Shown here piece by piece: positions 37,639-45,695 of a stretch of 64,000 nucleotides of DNA. The stretch is from Nigerium sp. (GTDB lineage: Bacteria; Actinomycetota; Actinomycetes; Propionibacteriales; Propionibacteriaceae), in assembly GCA_016711325.1 (NCBI GenBank), contig JADJTH010000012.1, positions 124,001-188,000 of the forward strand. Reading direction: 5' to 3'. Position numbers and translations under genes: made by a program. The notes under the pieces are model-generated. The model had not been told where the DNA came from. It ran no database searches and saw only the letters and a program-made list of their open reading frames with translations. The stretch's first letter is position 1; every line of letters starts with the position of its first letter.

Positions 37639-40600
37639 TTAGCTGTACCAGCAGTCGTCGGAGATGTCGGTGTCGAAGATGTAGCCGGCGTTGTAGCTGG
37701 CTGCTGCGCCTGCCCAACGGCGGTCGGCGGCCCCATTGCCGTCGACTTGGAAGCGGTCGTTGTACGAGGTCTTGTCAGCCAGGGTCAGCTTGCAGGTGAC
37801 AAACGAGTTCGGGTACCAGTTCGATGCGCGCACCCAGAGCTGGTTGCCGCTGGGGCTGTACTCGTAACCGCCACCTTGTCCGCGCGTGGACGCACAGCGC
37901 TCCACCCAGTCGCTGGCCTGGCCCTCGCTGTTCACCGCCCGGGCGCGGAGGCACCGTTGCTGGTTCGGGCCTGTGCCCTCCTGGAGGGAGCCGCTCAAGC
38001 CGACGGTCCGCTGGCTGCCGTTCTGGGAGGTGACGATCTGGACCTCGACGGTGCGTCCGTTGCTGCTCGATGGCATGCTCCAGGTCATGTCAACGTTGCC
38101 GTTGCCGGCACGGTTCGCCGAGGCGGTGGGCGCGGCGGGCGGACCGTAGGCGTTGACGGTGGCGCTCGCCGCGCCGCCCTCGGCCGTCTCTCCGTTGACC
38201 GTGCTGATCGCCGTCACCGTGACCGAGACGTTGCTGCCGTTGGCCAGCGCCGCGTTGGTGATCGTCCCGCCCGAGGCGATCGTGCCCGAGGCGCCGCCGG
38301 CGTTCCACCGGTAGCTCAGCTCGTTGGCCTTCGCCCCGTTGGCCGCGCCCGCGCTGAACGTGATCCGCGCCTGGTTGGAGACCCCCGTGGGGGCGACCTG
38401 CAGCCCCGTCGGGGCGCCCGGCGGCTGGAAGGCGCGCACCGCGTTCGACGCGGGCGACCACTCGCTCCACAGGCCCGACTTGTTGGTCGACTGCACCTGG
38501 AACGACTTGTCCTCCGTACCCACGTCCATCGACACCACGCGCGACGTCAGCGGTCCCTCGTACAGCACGTCGGACGCGCCGTTCATCCGCAGCCGGTAGG
38601 TCAGCGCCGTGTCACCGTTCGGGTTGCCCGGCGGCCCCCAGTTGACGGTCGCCCGCGGCGCCACCCCGGCGGCCGCACGGTCCTTCACGACGGACGGCGC
38701 GCCCTGCCCCGACGGCTGCCCGGCGGGGATCACGCCCACCGACCACTCGCTCTGCGGCGGGGTGACCCGGTTGTCCAGGTCGGTCTGCTTGTTGTGCGCC
38801 GCGATGCGGAAGCGGTACTCGGTGCCGTTCTTCAGGTTCGTCCATTCCCACGACGACGGGGCGCTGCCGGTCACGGTCTGCTCGGCGCGTCCGGACTGAT
38901 CCGCCGGCGAGATCTGGACGGTGTACTTCGTCACCGGCGACCCGCCGTCCGGCACCGACGTCTGCGGCCACGACAGCGTCGCCTTGGTGTCGCCGAACGT
39001 GCCCGTCGGCGGCGTCGGGACGTCGGGCGCGACGTCCACGAAGATCGCGTTGCTGGGCGCGGACGGCGCCGAGTCGGCGATGTCGGCCTCCGTCACCTGC
39101 GCCTGCACGGTGAAGGTGTACGTGTTGTCGTTGGCGAGCGTGTCGATCACGCAGGACGTCGTCAGGCCGCAGTCCTTCGTGCCGCCGTTCCACGTCACCA
39201 GGAAGCCCTTGCGCTGACCGCCGCGCCAGCCCGAATGACTCCAGGTGAGGCGCACCGTCTTCGACTGCACGTACTCGGCGGCCACGTTCACCGGCGCCTT
39301 CGGGGTGTCCTTCACGGTCACCTGCGCCACGCCCGTGCGGTGCCGTGAAGAGTCCTTCGTGGCATCCGCGACCGTGTAGGTGACGACCGCCTGCTCGGCC
39401 GCGTCGCCCGTGCCGGCGGAGTCCGTCGGCGTCACCGTGAGGCGCATCCCGTCGGCGGAGACCGTCGCCGGGCCGGTGACCGTCGGCTGCCCGACGAGGG
39501 ACAGCTCGCCACCGACATCGGCGAACGGGTTCGTCACGTAGGTGGTGAGGTCCCAGGTGAGGGGGACGCCCACACGGCCCTCGTTCTCGGTGATGGTCGA
39601 CACCGTCATCGGTGGCCGGGTCGAATTGGTCACGCTGAGCGGGATCGTCATCTCGAGCGGCTCCGTGGTGCCGTCGTGGACGCTGACGACCAGCGATCCC
39701 GTCGTGCCCACGGCGGCGTCCGCGGGCACCGACACCTGGGCGTTCTGGCCGGCCACCGTCACGTTGAACGGCGCCGACACCGAGCGGACGGCGAACGCCA
39801 TCTTCTCGTTGTCGCCCGGGTCGGGATCGTCGACCATCTGCCGCAGCGACACCTCCAGCGGCCGCTCGCCCGGCGCCACCTGGACGCCGCTCGGCCGCAG
39901 CTGCGGCGGGAACAGGCCGGACGACTCCACCTGGACCGGCAGCGACAGCGTCGCCACCAGGCCGCGCGGGTCGTCCAGGGACTGCCCGTCCGTGACCTGG
40001 AAGGTCACCGACGTCGCCCCGATGAACGAGGGATCGGGGGTGAACTCGATGAGCGTGTCGGACGCCACGGCGAGGCCCTGCGCGGCATCCGACGCGAGGC
40101 CACCCTGGCCGGCGACGACCGAGTCGACCGAGGTCAGCGTGGCCGAGTGCCCCTCGCGGGTGATCACGTACTGGCCGAAGTCGATATGCAGCGTCTCGCC
40201 GCCCTTCACCGTGGCCGGAACCTTGGCCGGGTCGAGGTAGGGCGGAACCTGGCTCTTGCCCGGCACGACCACGGCCGCACGCGCGGACAGGCCGTCCGAG
40301 TCGGTGATGGTGTACAGGACGATCTGTCGGTCGTCGGCCAGCGGCACCATGACGTTCGCGCCGTTGACGCGCGCCGGGGCGTCCGCGCTCACTGTGAGGG
40401 CGTCGCGGGCGCCGTCCGGGTCGGAGTCGTTGACGAGCACCGGCACCTCGACCTCGGCGAGGCCGGCGATCGAATCAGTCGGCACGTAGTCGTCGAGGGC
40501 GATCGGCTTCGCCGGCGGCACGTTCTCGTCGACCGTCACCGTCACCACCCCGGTCACGGGGGCGCCGCCGCCGTCGGTGATCCGGTAGTAGAACTGGTAG

Positions 40601-43600
40601 GCGCCGCGCTCGGCCGGCGTCTGCACGATCACGCGCTGGCCGTCGATCTCGGCGTGCGGATCCCAGCCCTTCGTGATCGGCTCGATCGAGCCGGCCACGA
40701 TCGAGATGTCGTCGCCGTCCGGGTCGACGTCGTTGCGGACGACCGGGATCTCCAGCCGCGTGTGCGGGCGGGCGGCGATCTCGTCCGGCACGGCCACCGG
40801 CGGCTGATTGCTGGTTCGGGCCGGCGCAATGCCGACGCGCACCTTCCCCTCGCCCTCGGCGCCGAAACGGTCGCGGACGCGGTAGGTGAAGCTGTCGGTG
40901 CCCGCGGCCTCGTTGCCGGCCGTGTACTCCAGGTAGGCGCCCTCCGGCGTCACCGAACCCAGCCGGGACCCGGACGCGCCGACGAGTTCGACCGAGTCGC
41001 CGTCGGGGTCGATGCCGTCCATCGGGATCGGGATCTTCACGCTCATCCCCGCGAACGTGCGGGCCTCGACCGGACCGGGAATCGGGGGCTGGTTGCGCTC
41101 GTCGAAGCCGCGGATCGCGATGCTCACGGTCGACGAGGCGACGTTGCCCTCCGAGTCCTCGACCGTGTAGGTCGCCTCGGCGAGGCCGGGCTTGTCGCCC
41201 GCCTTGAACCGCACCGTGTCGCCGGAGACGAAGAACTCTCCGAGGTCGGCCCCCCGGTCGACCTTGAGGTCAGGCATCAGCGAGACGGCCAGATCGGACG
41301 GAGAGTAGTCGTTGGTGAGGACGCGCGCCGTCACGATGTCGCCCGCGCGCACCAGGGTGGACTCGGGCAGCGCTACCGGCGCCTGAATCGAGGCCTTCGG
41401 CGCGAGCGGCACCACCAGCACCTTCGCCGAGGCGGACTTCGCGCCGTTGCTGACGGTGTACTCGAAGGTCTCGGGTGCGGTGACTCCGGCAGGCGCCGTG
41501 ACCCGCAACAGCGAGTGCCGCACCACCTCGACGTTGAGCCCTTCGCTCGACGCCATCGACACGCCCTGGATCACCAGGACGCCGCCCGCCGGGTCGAAGT
41601 CGTTGCGCAGCGGCTCGACGATGACCGAGCCGTTCGGCGGCAGCAGCGCCAGATCGTTCTCGGCGCCCGGCTGGTCGCTCGCCTGCTGCGGGTCGACGAC
41701 GTCGACGCGGATCTTGCCCTTCGCCGTGTTCGGGCCGTCGGTGATGGCATACACGATCGTCTGGGTGCCGGGGGCGGACGCCGTGAACTGAAGCGAATCG
41801 TCGCGGGCGTCGCGCAGCACCTCCACCCCGGACGCGGTCGACCCGACCTCGATGAGCCGCAGTTCGTCGTTGTCGGGATCCGTGTCGTTCGCGAGCGGAC
41901 GCAGCGTCATCGTCGCGCCGACCTGGGCGACGTAGTGATCGTTGTTGGCCACCGGCGGCGTGTTGGTCATGCCGGGCGAGACCTGCACGACCAGTTGCTC
42001 GGCGGTGACGCCCGTGCCGTCGCTGACCTGGACCGTCACCAGCCGCCGTCCGGGACCGCCGGTGCCGAGGTCGCGCACCGAGATGTAGCCGTCCGGACGC
42101 CAGGTCACCGCGAGTCCGTCGTCGCCGACGGCGTTCTCGAGGAAGATCGGGTCGCCATCGGGATCCGCCCAGTCCTGCAGGACGGCGTGCTCGATGGTGG
42201 CGCGCTCGGCAAGGTTCAGAGTCGTCTTGCGCATCTGCTTGGGCGCCTCGTTCGCGCCGGTGCGAATCGGGACGCGGACGGTCGCGACGTTGCTCAGCGC
42301 CACACCGTCAGTCGCCTGATAGGTGAAGCTCACCGTCCCGGTCTTGCCGCCGGGCACCTCGATGCGTGCGGCACGGCCGTCCTTGGCCAGGGCCACGGTC
42401 ACATCCTTGGGCACGTCCTTGAGGACGGCGGTCAGGACGTCACCGTCGACGTCCACGTCGTTGAGCAGAATCGGCAGCGTCGTGGCGGTGCCGGGACGGG
42501 CACCCAGTTCGTCGTCGTTGGCGACGGGGGCGTTCTGCTGCTCGGAGAACTCCTGCACCTGAGAGAGCTCCGTCTCGTCCGTCTCGTCGTCCTCCTGCGT
42601 GTCGCTCTGCTCGATCTGCGCGGCGATGAGGTCCCAGTTGTCGACCCGCTGCATCGACTCGAGGGGGAGGTAGACGTTGCCGCCCACGAGGTCGTTGATG
42701 ACGATGACGGACCGGTTCACACGGAACGCCGGCTCCTTCGCCGCCGCCAGCTCGGGGTACTGGGCGGCGTGGTCGAACGTGTCGTCGGAGCAGTCGCGCA
42801 CGTAGTGGCCCGAACCTGCCCAGACGCCGTAGGCGCAGCCGTCCACGAGCACCGGCGCGGCGGGGCGTCCGCTCGCCGCCTGCTGCCGCGACGGCTCGCC
42901 GCCGCGCAACGGGATCCTCAGCAGGGAGTCGCGGGTGGCGACCACCGCCTCGTCGCCCGAGTTGGAGGGCTGCTGCAGCGCGGCGGTGTCGACCCCGAGA
43001 TCGACCTCGCGTTCCGTTGTGCGGAGCAGACCGCCGTCCAGCACGAGGAGCGTGCTGCCGGCCACGCTCAGCTGGGCCTCGGCGCTCACCTCGCCGTGGA
43101 TGCGTCCGCGTTCCTTGACGTCGACCTCGGCTCCGGATCCCCGCACCGACCGGACGAGCCCGTCCGCCGTCAGCACGTATCCCGCGCCGTCCAGCCCCAC
43201 GGCCACCCGGGGACGATCCAGCTCCTCGATGGACGGGTCGGAGGCCGCGCTGAAACCGCCGGCGTCCGCCACCGTGCTCGCCCAGACCTTCCCTTGCGCG
43301 GCGTCGGCAAAGAGAACGGTGCTCCCGCCCTGGGCGACCTCGACGCCGACGGTCGAGGAGTCGCCGGTGAAGCTGACCGTGGCGGTGTCGAGCGGCTGCA
43401 CGCTGGTGGGGGAAGCGACGAGCACATCGGTACCCGATTGCGACACGTCGAACTCGGAGGTCGCGGTGCGCAGGCCGCCGTCCAGCGTCTGCGATTGATA
43501 GTTGAGGTGCGCCACCATGTGGCGCGATCCATTGGTCACCCATACGCCGCCGTCGTGGAGGTCCACTTCAGCGGCGTCCACGCCTCGATGAACGTACGCG

Positions 43601-43671
43601 AGCAGGCCGAGCGAGAGCACGACCACGCCCACGACGATCAGGTCAAGGCGCTTCCGCCACCCAGACTTCAC
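37639..43671 (-). CDS. Giant membrane-anchored Ig-like / FN3 repeat surface protein
   Basis: 2010 residues. GTG 43671 is chosen because GGAGG (43679-43683) lies seven bases upstream; an in-frame ATG at 43695 has no such site. A basic N-terminus (KSGWRKR) and one membrane helix (about 8-28) give a type II anchor with everything else outside. Residues about 30-340 look like a beta-propeller. A very acidic linker follows, then about 11 tandem-95/cadherin-like Ig repeats (PVANDD..., ND.DPDGD), about five FN3 domains and a small cysteine-containing end. There is no LPXTG signal. It matches fn3 of the bifidobacterial PFNA cluster, whose product has been reported to bind TNF-alpha. The host range of any such binding here is unknown. 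Confidence 0.9.
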   Translation of the reverse strand: MKSGWRKRLDLIVVGVVVLSLGLLAYVHRGVDAAEVDLHDGGVWVTNGSRHMVAHLNYQSQTLDGGLRTATSEFDVSQSGTDVLVASPTSVQPLDTATVSFTGDSSTVGVEVAQGGSTVLFADAAQGKVWASTVADAGGFSAASDPSIEELDRPRVAVGLDGAGYVLTADGLVRSVRGSGAEVDVKERGRIHGEVSAEAQLSVAGSTLLVLDGGLLRTTEREVDLGVDTAALQQPSNSGDEAVVATRDSLLRIPLRGGEPSRQQAASGRPAAPVLVDGCAYGVWAGSGHYVRDCSDDTFDHAAQYPELAAAKEPAFRVNRSVIVINDLVGGNVYLPLESMQRVDNWDLIAAQIEQSDTQEDDETDETELSQVQEFSEQQNAPVANDDELGARPGTATTLPILLNDVDVDGDVLTAVLKDVPKDVTVALAKDGRAARIEVPGGKTGTVSFTYQATDGVALSNVATVRVPIRTGANEAPKQMRKTTLNLAERATIEHAVLQDWADPDGDPIFLENAVGDDGLAVTWRPDGYISVRDLGTGGPGRRLVTVQVSDGTGVTAEQLVVQVSPGMTNTPPVANNDHYVAQVGATMTLRPLANDTDPDNDELRLIEVGSTASGVEVLRDARDDSLQFTASAPGTQTIVYAITDGPNTAKGKIRVDVVDPQQASDQPGAENDLALLPPNGSVIVEPLRNDFDPAGGVLVIQGVSMASSEGLNVEVVRHSLLRVTAPAGVTAPETFEYTVSNGAKSASAKVLVVPLAPKASIQAPVALPESTLVRAGDIVTARVLTNDYSPSDLAVSLMPDLKVDRGADLGEFFVSGDTVRFKAGDKPGLAEATYTVEDSEGNVASSTVSIAIRGFDERNQPPIPGPVEARTFAGMSVKIPIPMDGIDPDGDSVELVGASGSRLGSVTPEGAYLEYTAGNEAAGTDSFTYRVRDRFGAEGEGKVRVGIAPARTSNQPPVAVPDEIAARPHTRLEIPVVRNDVDPDGDDISIVAGSIEPITKGWDPHAEIDGQRVIVQTPAERGAYQFYYRITDGGGAPVTGVVTVTVDENVPPAKPIALDDYVPTDSIAGLAEVEVPVLVNDSDPDGARDALTVSADAPARVNGANVMVPLADDRQIVLYTITDSDGLSARAAVVVPGKSQVPPYLDPAKVPATVKGGETLHIDFGQYVITREGHSATLTSVDSVVAGQGGLASDAAQGLAVASDTLIEFTPDPSFIGATSVTFQVTDGQSLDDPRGLVATLSLPVQVESSGLFPPQLRPSGVQVAPGERPLEVSLRQMVDDPDPGDNEKMAFAVRSVSAPFNVTVAGQNAQVSVPADAAVGTTGSLVVSVHDGTTEPLEMTIPLSVTNSTRPPMTVSTITENEGRVGVPLTWDLTTYVTNPFADVGGELSLVGQPTVTGPATVSADGMRLTVTPTDSAGTGDAAEQAVVTYTVADATKDSSRHRTGVAQVTVKDTPKAPVNVAAEYVQSKTVRLTWSHSGWRGGQRKGFLVTWNGGTKDCGLTTSCVIDTLANDNTYTFTVQAQVTEADIADSAPSAPSNAIFVDVAPDVPTPPTGTFGDTKATLSWPQTSVPDGGSPVTKYTVQISPADQSGRAEQTVTGSAPSSWEWTNLKNGTEYRFRIAAHNKQTDLDNRVTPPQSEWSVGVIPAGQPSGQGAPSVVKDRAAAGVAPRATVNWGPPGNPNGDTALTYRLRMNGASDVLYEGPLTSRVVSMDVGTEDKSFQVQSTNKSGLWSEWSPASNAVRAFQPPGAPTGLQVAPTGVSNQARITFSAGAANGAKANELSYRWNAGGASGTIASGGTITNAALANGSNVSVTVTAISTVNGETAEGGAASATVNAYGPPAAPTASANRAGNGNVDMTWSMPSSSNGRTVEVQIVTSQNGSQRTVGLSGSLQEGTGPNQQRCLRARAVNSEGQASDWVERCASTRGQGGGYEYSPSGNQLWVRASNWYPNSFVTCKLTLADKTSYNDRFQVDGNGAADRRWAGAAASYNAGYIFDTDISDDCWYS

Positions 43672-43678
43672 GAAGGTC

Positions 43679-43683
43679 CCTCC
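43679..43683 (-). promoter_or_regulatory. Ribosome-binding site deciding the start of the FN3 protein
   Basis: GGAGG on the - strand, seven bases before GTG 43671. The upstream ATG at 43695 would place this site inside the coding region. Confidence 0.7.
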
Positions 43684-43775
43684 CTGAGCTTTCATGATGG
43701 CGATGCGGCCGGATGCAGGAGCAACGCTAGGGAGGTATGGGGAGAAAACGGGGACGCGTGAGCGGTTCCGTTCGA

Positions 43776-43804
43776 TCCCGTACAGGCCTTCTCGTCGTAC
43801 GGGA
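43776..43804. other. Inverted repeat upstream of the FN3 gene
   Basis: TCCCGTAC (43776-43783) and GTACGGGA (43797-43804) are perfect arms around a 13-base loop. It lies in the 206-bp gap between trpG and the giant gene, about 105 bp before the GTG, and could be a regulator site or a second transcription-stop hairpin. Confidence 0.5.
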
Positions 43805-43816
43805 CTGCACGAAACA

Positions 43817-43833
43817 TCTCCCCATAAGGGAGA
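43817..43833 (-). terminator. Candidate terminator of trpG
   Basis: On the - strand TCTCCC and GGGAGA pair around TTATG, followed by TGTTTC, 45-60 bp after the trpG stop. The stem is short and the T run minimal, so it is a weak candidate. Confidence 0.4.
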
Positions 43834-43877
43834 AGGCATCTTCTGCGTCGACGCGAGGGACGACGCCGACGCTGGCG

Positions 43878-44507
43878 CTACACGGCCATGAGCGGCGCCA
43901 GACCCTCGGCGCGCCGGGGGGCGTCGGCGTCGCCGCACGCGGCCAGCCAGTTGGCGAGCATCTGATAGCCGCCCTCGGTGAGCACCGACTCGGGATGGAA
44001 CTGCACCGACTCGACGGGCAGCGTCTTGTGGCGGACGGCCATGATCACGCCCGAGTCGGTTCGCGCCGACACCTCGAGTTCGTCGGGCATCGTCGCGGGG
44101 TCGATCGCCAGCGAGTGGTAGCGGGTGGCCGTCAGCGGGTTGGGCAGCCCGGCGAACACCCCGCGTCCGTCGTGATGGACGACGCTGGTCTTGCCGTGCA
44201 GCAGCTCGGGGGCGCGCCCGACCACGCCGCCGTAGGCGACGCCGATCGACTGCAGGCCCAGGCAGACGCCGAAGATCGGCACCCGGCCGGCCTGCGTGCG
44301 CACCACGTCGATGCAGACGCCGGCGGACTCGGGCGCACCCGGGCCGGGCGACAGCAGGACGCCGTCGTAGCCGTCCGCCCACGCCGGGTCGGCGAACCGC
44401 TGATCGTCGTTGCGCCACACGTCGACCTCGGCGCCGATCTGGGCGAGGTAGCTCACGATGTTGTAGACGAACGAGTCGTAGTTGTCGATCACGAGAATGC
44501 GGGCCAT
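43878..44507 (-). CDS. trpG: Class I glutamine amidotransferase (anthranilate / aminodeoxychorismate synthase component II)
   Basis: 209 residues, the subunit that releases ammonia from glutamine for p-aminobenzoate or anthranilate synthesis. The nucleophile cysteine is in FGVCLGLQ (about 79), and His and Glu are in SVQFHPESV. LLSPGPGAPE is the oxyanion-loop region. In actinobacteria this gene next to pknB, DUF881 and crgA is called trpG or pabA; no synthase partner is nearby, so it may serve both pathways. ATG 44507 is used; ATG 44516 in frame is also possible, with GGGAGA just before it. DUF881 lies 38 bp upstream. Confidence 0.93.
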   Translation of the reverse strand: MARILVIDNYDSFVYNIVSYLAQIGAEVDVWRNDDQRFADPAWADGYDGVLLSPGPGAPESAGVCIDVVRTQAGRVPIFGVCLGLQSIGVAYGGVVGRAPELLHGKTSVVHHDGRGVFAGLPNPLTATRYHSLAIDPATMPDELEVSARTDSGVIMAVRHKTLPVESVQFHPESVLTEGGYQMLANWLAACGDADAPRRAEGLAPLMAV

Positions 44508-44545
44508 GGCGCCCATTCTCCCCCACTCTCGGGCGTCTCCCACGC

Positions 44546-45304
44546 TCACCTCACGGCCGACGCGTGCACGAACTCGGACGGCCCGTTGTAGCCGGGCATG
44601 GTCACCGACGATCGGCGCATCACCTCGTAGCCGAGGCGGTAGGAGTCCACGTACTGCCGGTAGAGCGTGAGGTAGGCGTCCGCGCGCAGCGAACGCTCCA
44701 TGGCCGCCTGGTTGCCGATCGCGACGATCACGTACGGCGGCGCGTACGGAACGTCGTGGACCACCACCGTGTTGCCGACGCACTTGATGCCGGTGCGCGC
44801 CCCGACCCGCTCGCCCTGAATGGTCATTGCCTCCGCGCCGCCCGCCCACAGCGCGTTGACCACCGCCTGGATGTCCTGCTGGTGGACGACGAGCAGGTCG
44901 CCGTCCACGCCCGCGGGCTGCACGGACGCCGGGGCGTCCGTGAGTGTGACGCTGACCGCCGGTCCGGTGACCGCGGACGCCCCCGCCCGCTCGGCGGCTA
45001 CCTGCAGTTCGGACGCCGACGGCCCCCCGGCGGTATCGGCACGCCGGCCGGTGAGCGCGTCCACCTCGGCGCGAAGCGCGGCGACCCGGTCGGCGAGCGC
45101 GTCCGCCCGATCGGCTTCGGCACGCACCAGCGCGACCATCTCGGTCGTGCGGTCGGGACGCAGGTCGTTCCCACGGGACGCCAGCGCGCCGGTCGCCATC
45201 ATCATGCCGGCGACCATGAACACCAGCAGGGTGACCGGACGCAGCCGATGACGGTTGTCACGGGCGCCTGTTCGCGCCGCGCGCAGCGTCTCGCGTAGTC
45301 CCAT
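44546..45304 (-). CDS. DUF881-family membrane protein (Rv0012-like)
   Basis: 252 residues. A basic N-terminus, one membrane helix (about 24-43), a coiled-coil segment (about 60-90, EADRADALADRVAALRAEVD) and a C-terminal DUF881 domain (VVHQQDIQAVVNALWAGGAEAM, then IKCVGNTVVV). The family is conserved beside crgA in actinobacteria and is thought to act in envelope growth or division. It is divergent from crgA with 77 bp between the two starts. TACGCT lies exactly six bases before the ATG. Confidence 0.9.
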   Translation of the reverse strand: MGLRETLRAARTGARDNRHRLRPVTLLVFMVAGMMMATGALASRGNDLRPDRTTEMVALVRAEADRADALADRVAALRAEVDALTGRRADTAGGPSASELQVAAERAGASAVTGPAVSVTLTDAPASVQPAGVDGDLLVVHQQDIQAVVNALWAGGAEAMTIQGERVGARTGIKCVGNTVVVHDVPYAPPYVIVAIGNQAAMERSLRADAYLTLYRQYVDSYRLGYEVMRRSSVTMPGYNGPSEFVHASAVR

Positions 45305-45310
45305 GGCCTC

Positions 45311-45316
45311 AGCGTA
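45311..45316 (-). promoter_or_regulatory. Candidate -10 box, leaderless start of DUF881 gene
   Basis: TACGCT on the - strand, followed by six bases and then ATG 45304. No other ribosome site at normal distance is needed to explain the start. Confidence 0.4.
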
Positions 45317-45381
45317 GTCCGGTCCCTGACACCGACCGGGGGTAGGCTGTCTCCGCAGATCGAACGACCAGGAGTGTGCAG

Positions 45382-45687
45382 GTGCCGGAGTCCAAGGGCC
45401 GCAAAGAGGCCGAGGCGAAGAAGAAGTCCGCGCGCAAGGCCGCCGTCACCGAGGAGCGAGCCGAGAAGAAGCGCCTGCAGAAGGCCGGCCTCGCCGACCG
45501 TCGCGACTGGGTCGTCCCCACGTTCGTCGCACTCATGCTGTTCGGCGTGCTGTGGCTCGTGGTCTGGTACCTGACCTCGTCCACGGGCGTCTACGTGCCC
45601 GGCATGTCCGACCTCGGCAACTGGAACCTGCTCATCTCGATGGGATGCATGGCCGCTTCGTTCGGTGTCGCCACCCTCTGGAAGTAG
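45382..45687 (+). CDS. crgA: Cell division protein CrgA
   Basis: 101 residues, a small membrane protein that bridges FtsZ, FtsQ and penicillin-binding proteins at the actinobacterial septum. It has a highly charged N-terminus (KGRKEAEAKKKSARK), then two membrane helices (VVPTFVALMLFGVLWLVVWYL and WNLLISMGCMAASFGVAT) separated by the short outer loop with PGMSDLGNWN. GTG 45382 is preferred because GGAG (45371-45374) is seven bases upstream; the earlier GTG at 45376 would be one base from it. It converges on lysS. Confidence 0.94.
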   Translation: MPESKGRKEAEAKKKSARKAAVTEERAEKKRLQKAGLADRRDWVVPTFVALMLFGVLWLVVWYLTSSTGVYVPGMSDLGNWNLLISMGCMAASFGVATLWK

Positions 45688-45695
45688 CCCCCGCC

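Noticed and set aside
37639..37760. LPXTG-type sorting signal on the FN3 protein
   Set aside because: The C-terminus ends in DISDDCWYS with no hydrophobic segment or basic tail.
43672..44526. N-terminal extension of the giant FN3 protein across trpG
   Set aside because: The frame is open, but it runs over the well-supported trpG gene in another frame and has no sensible N-terminus. GGAGG before GTG 43671 and a membrane helix right after it fix the start.
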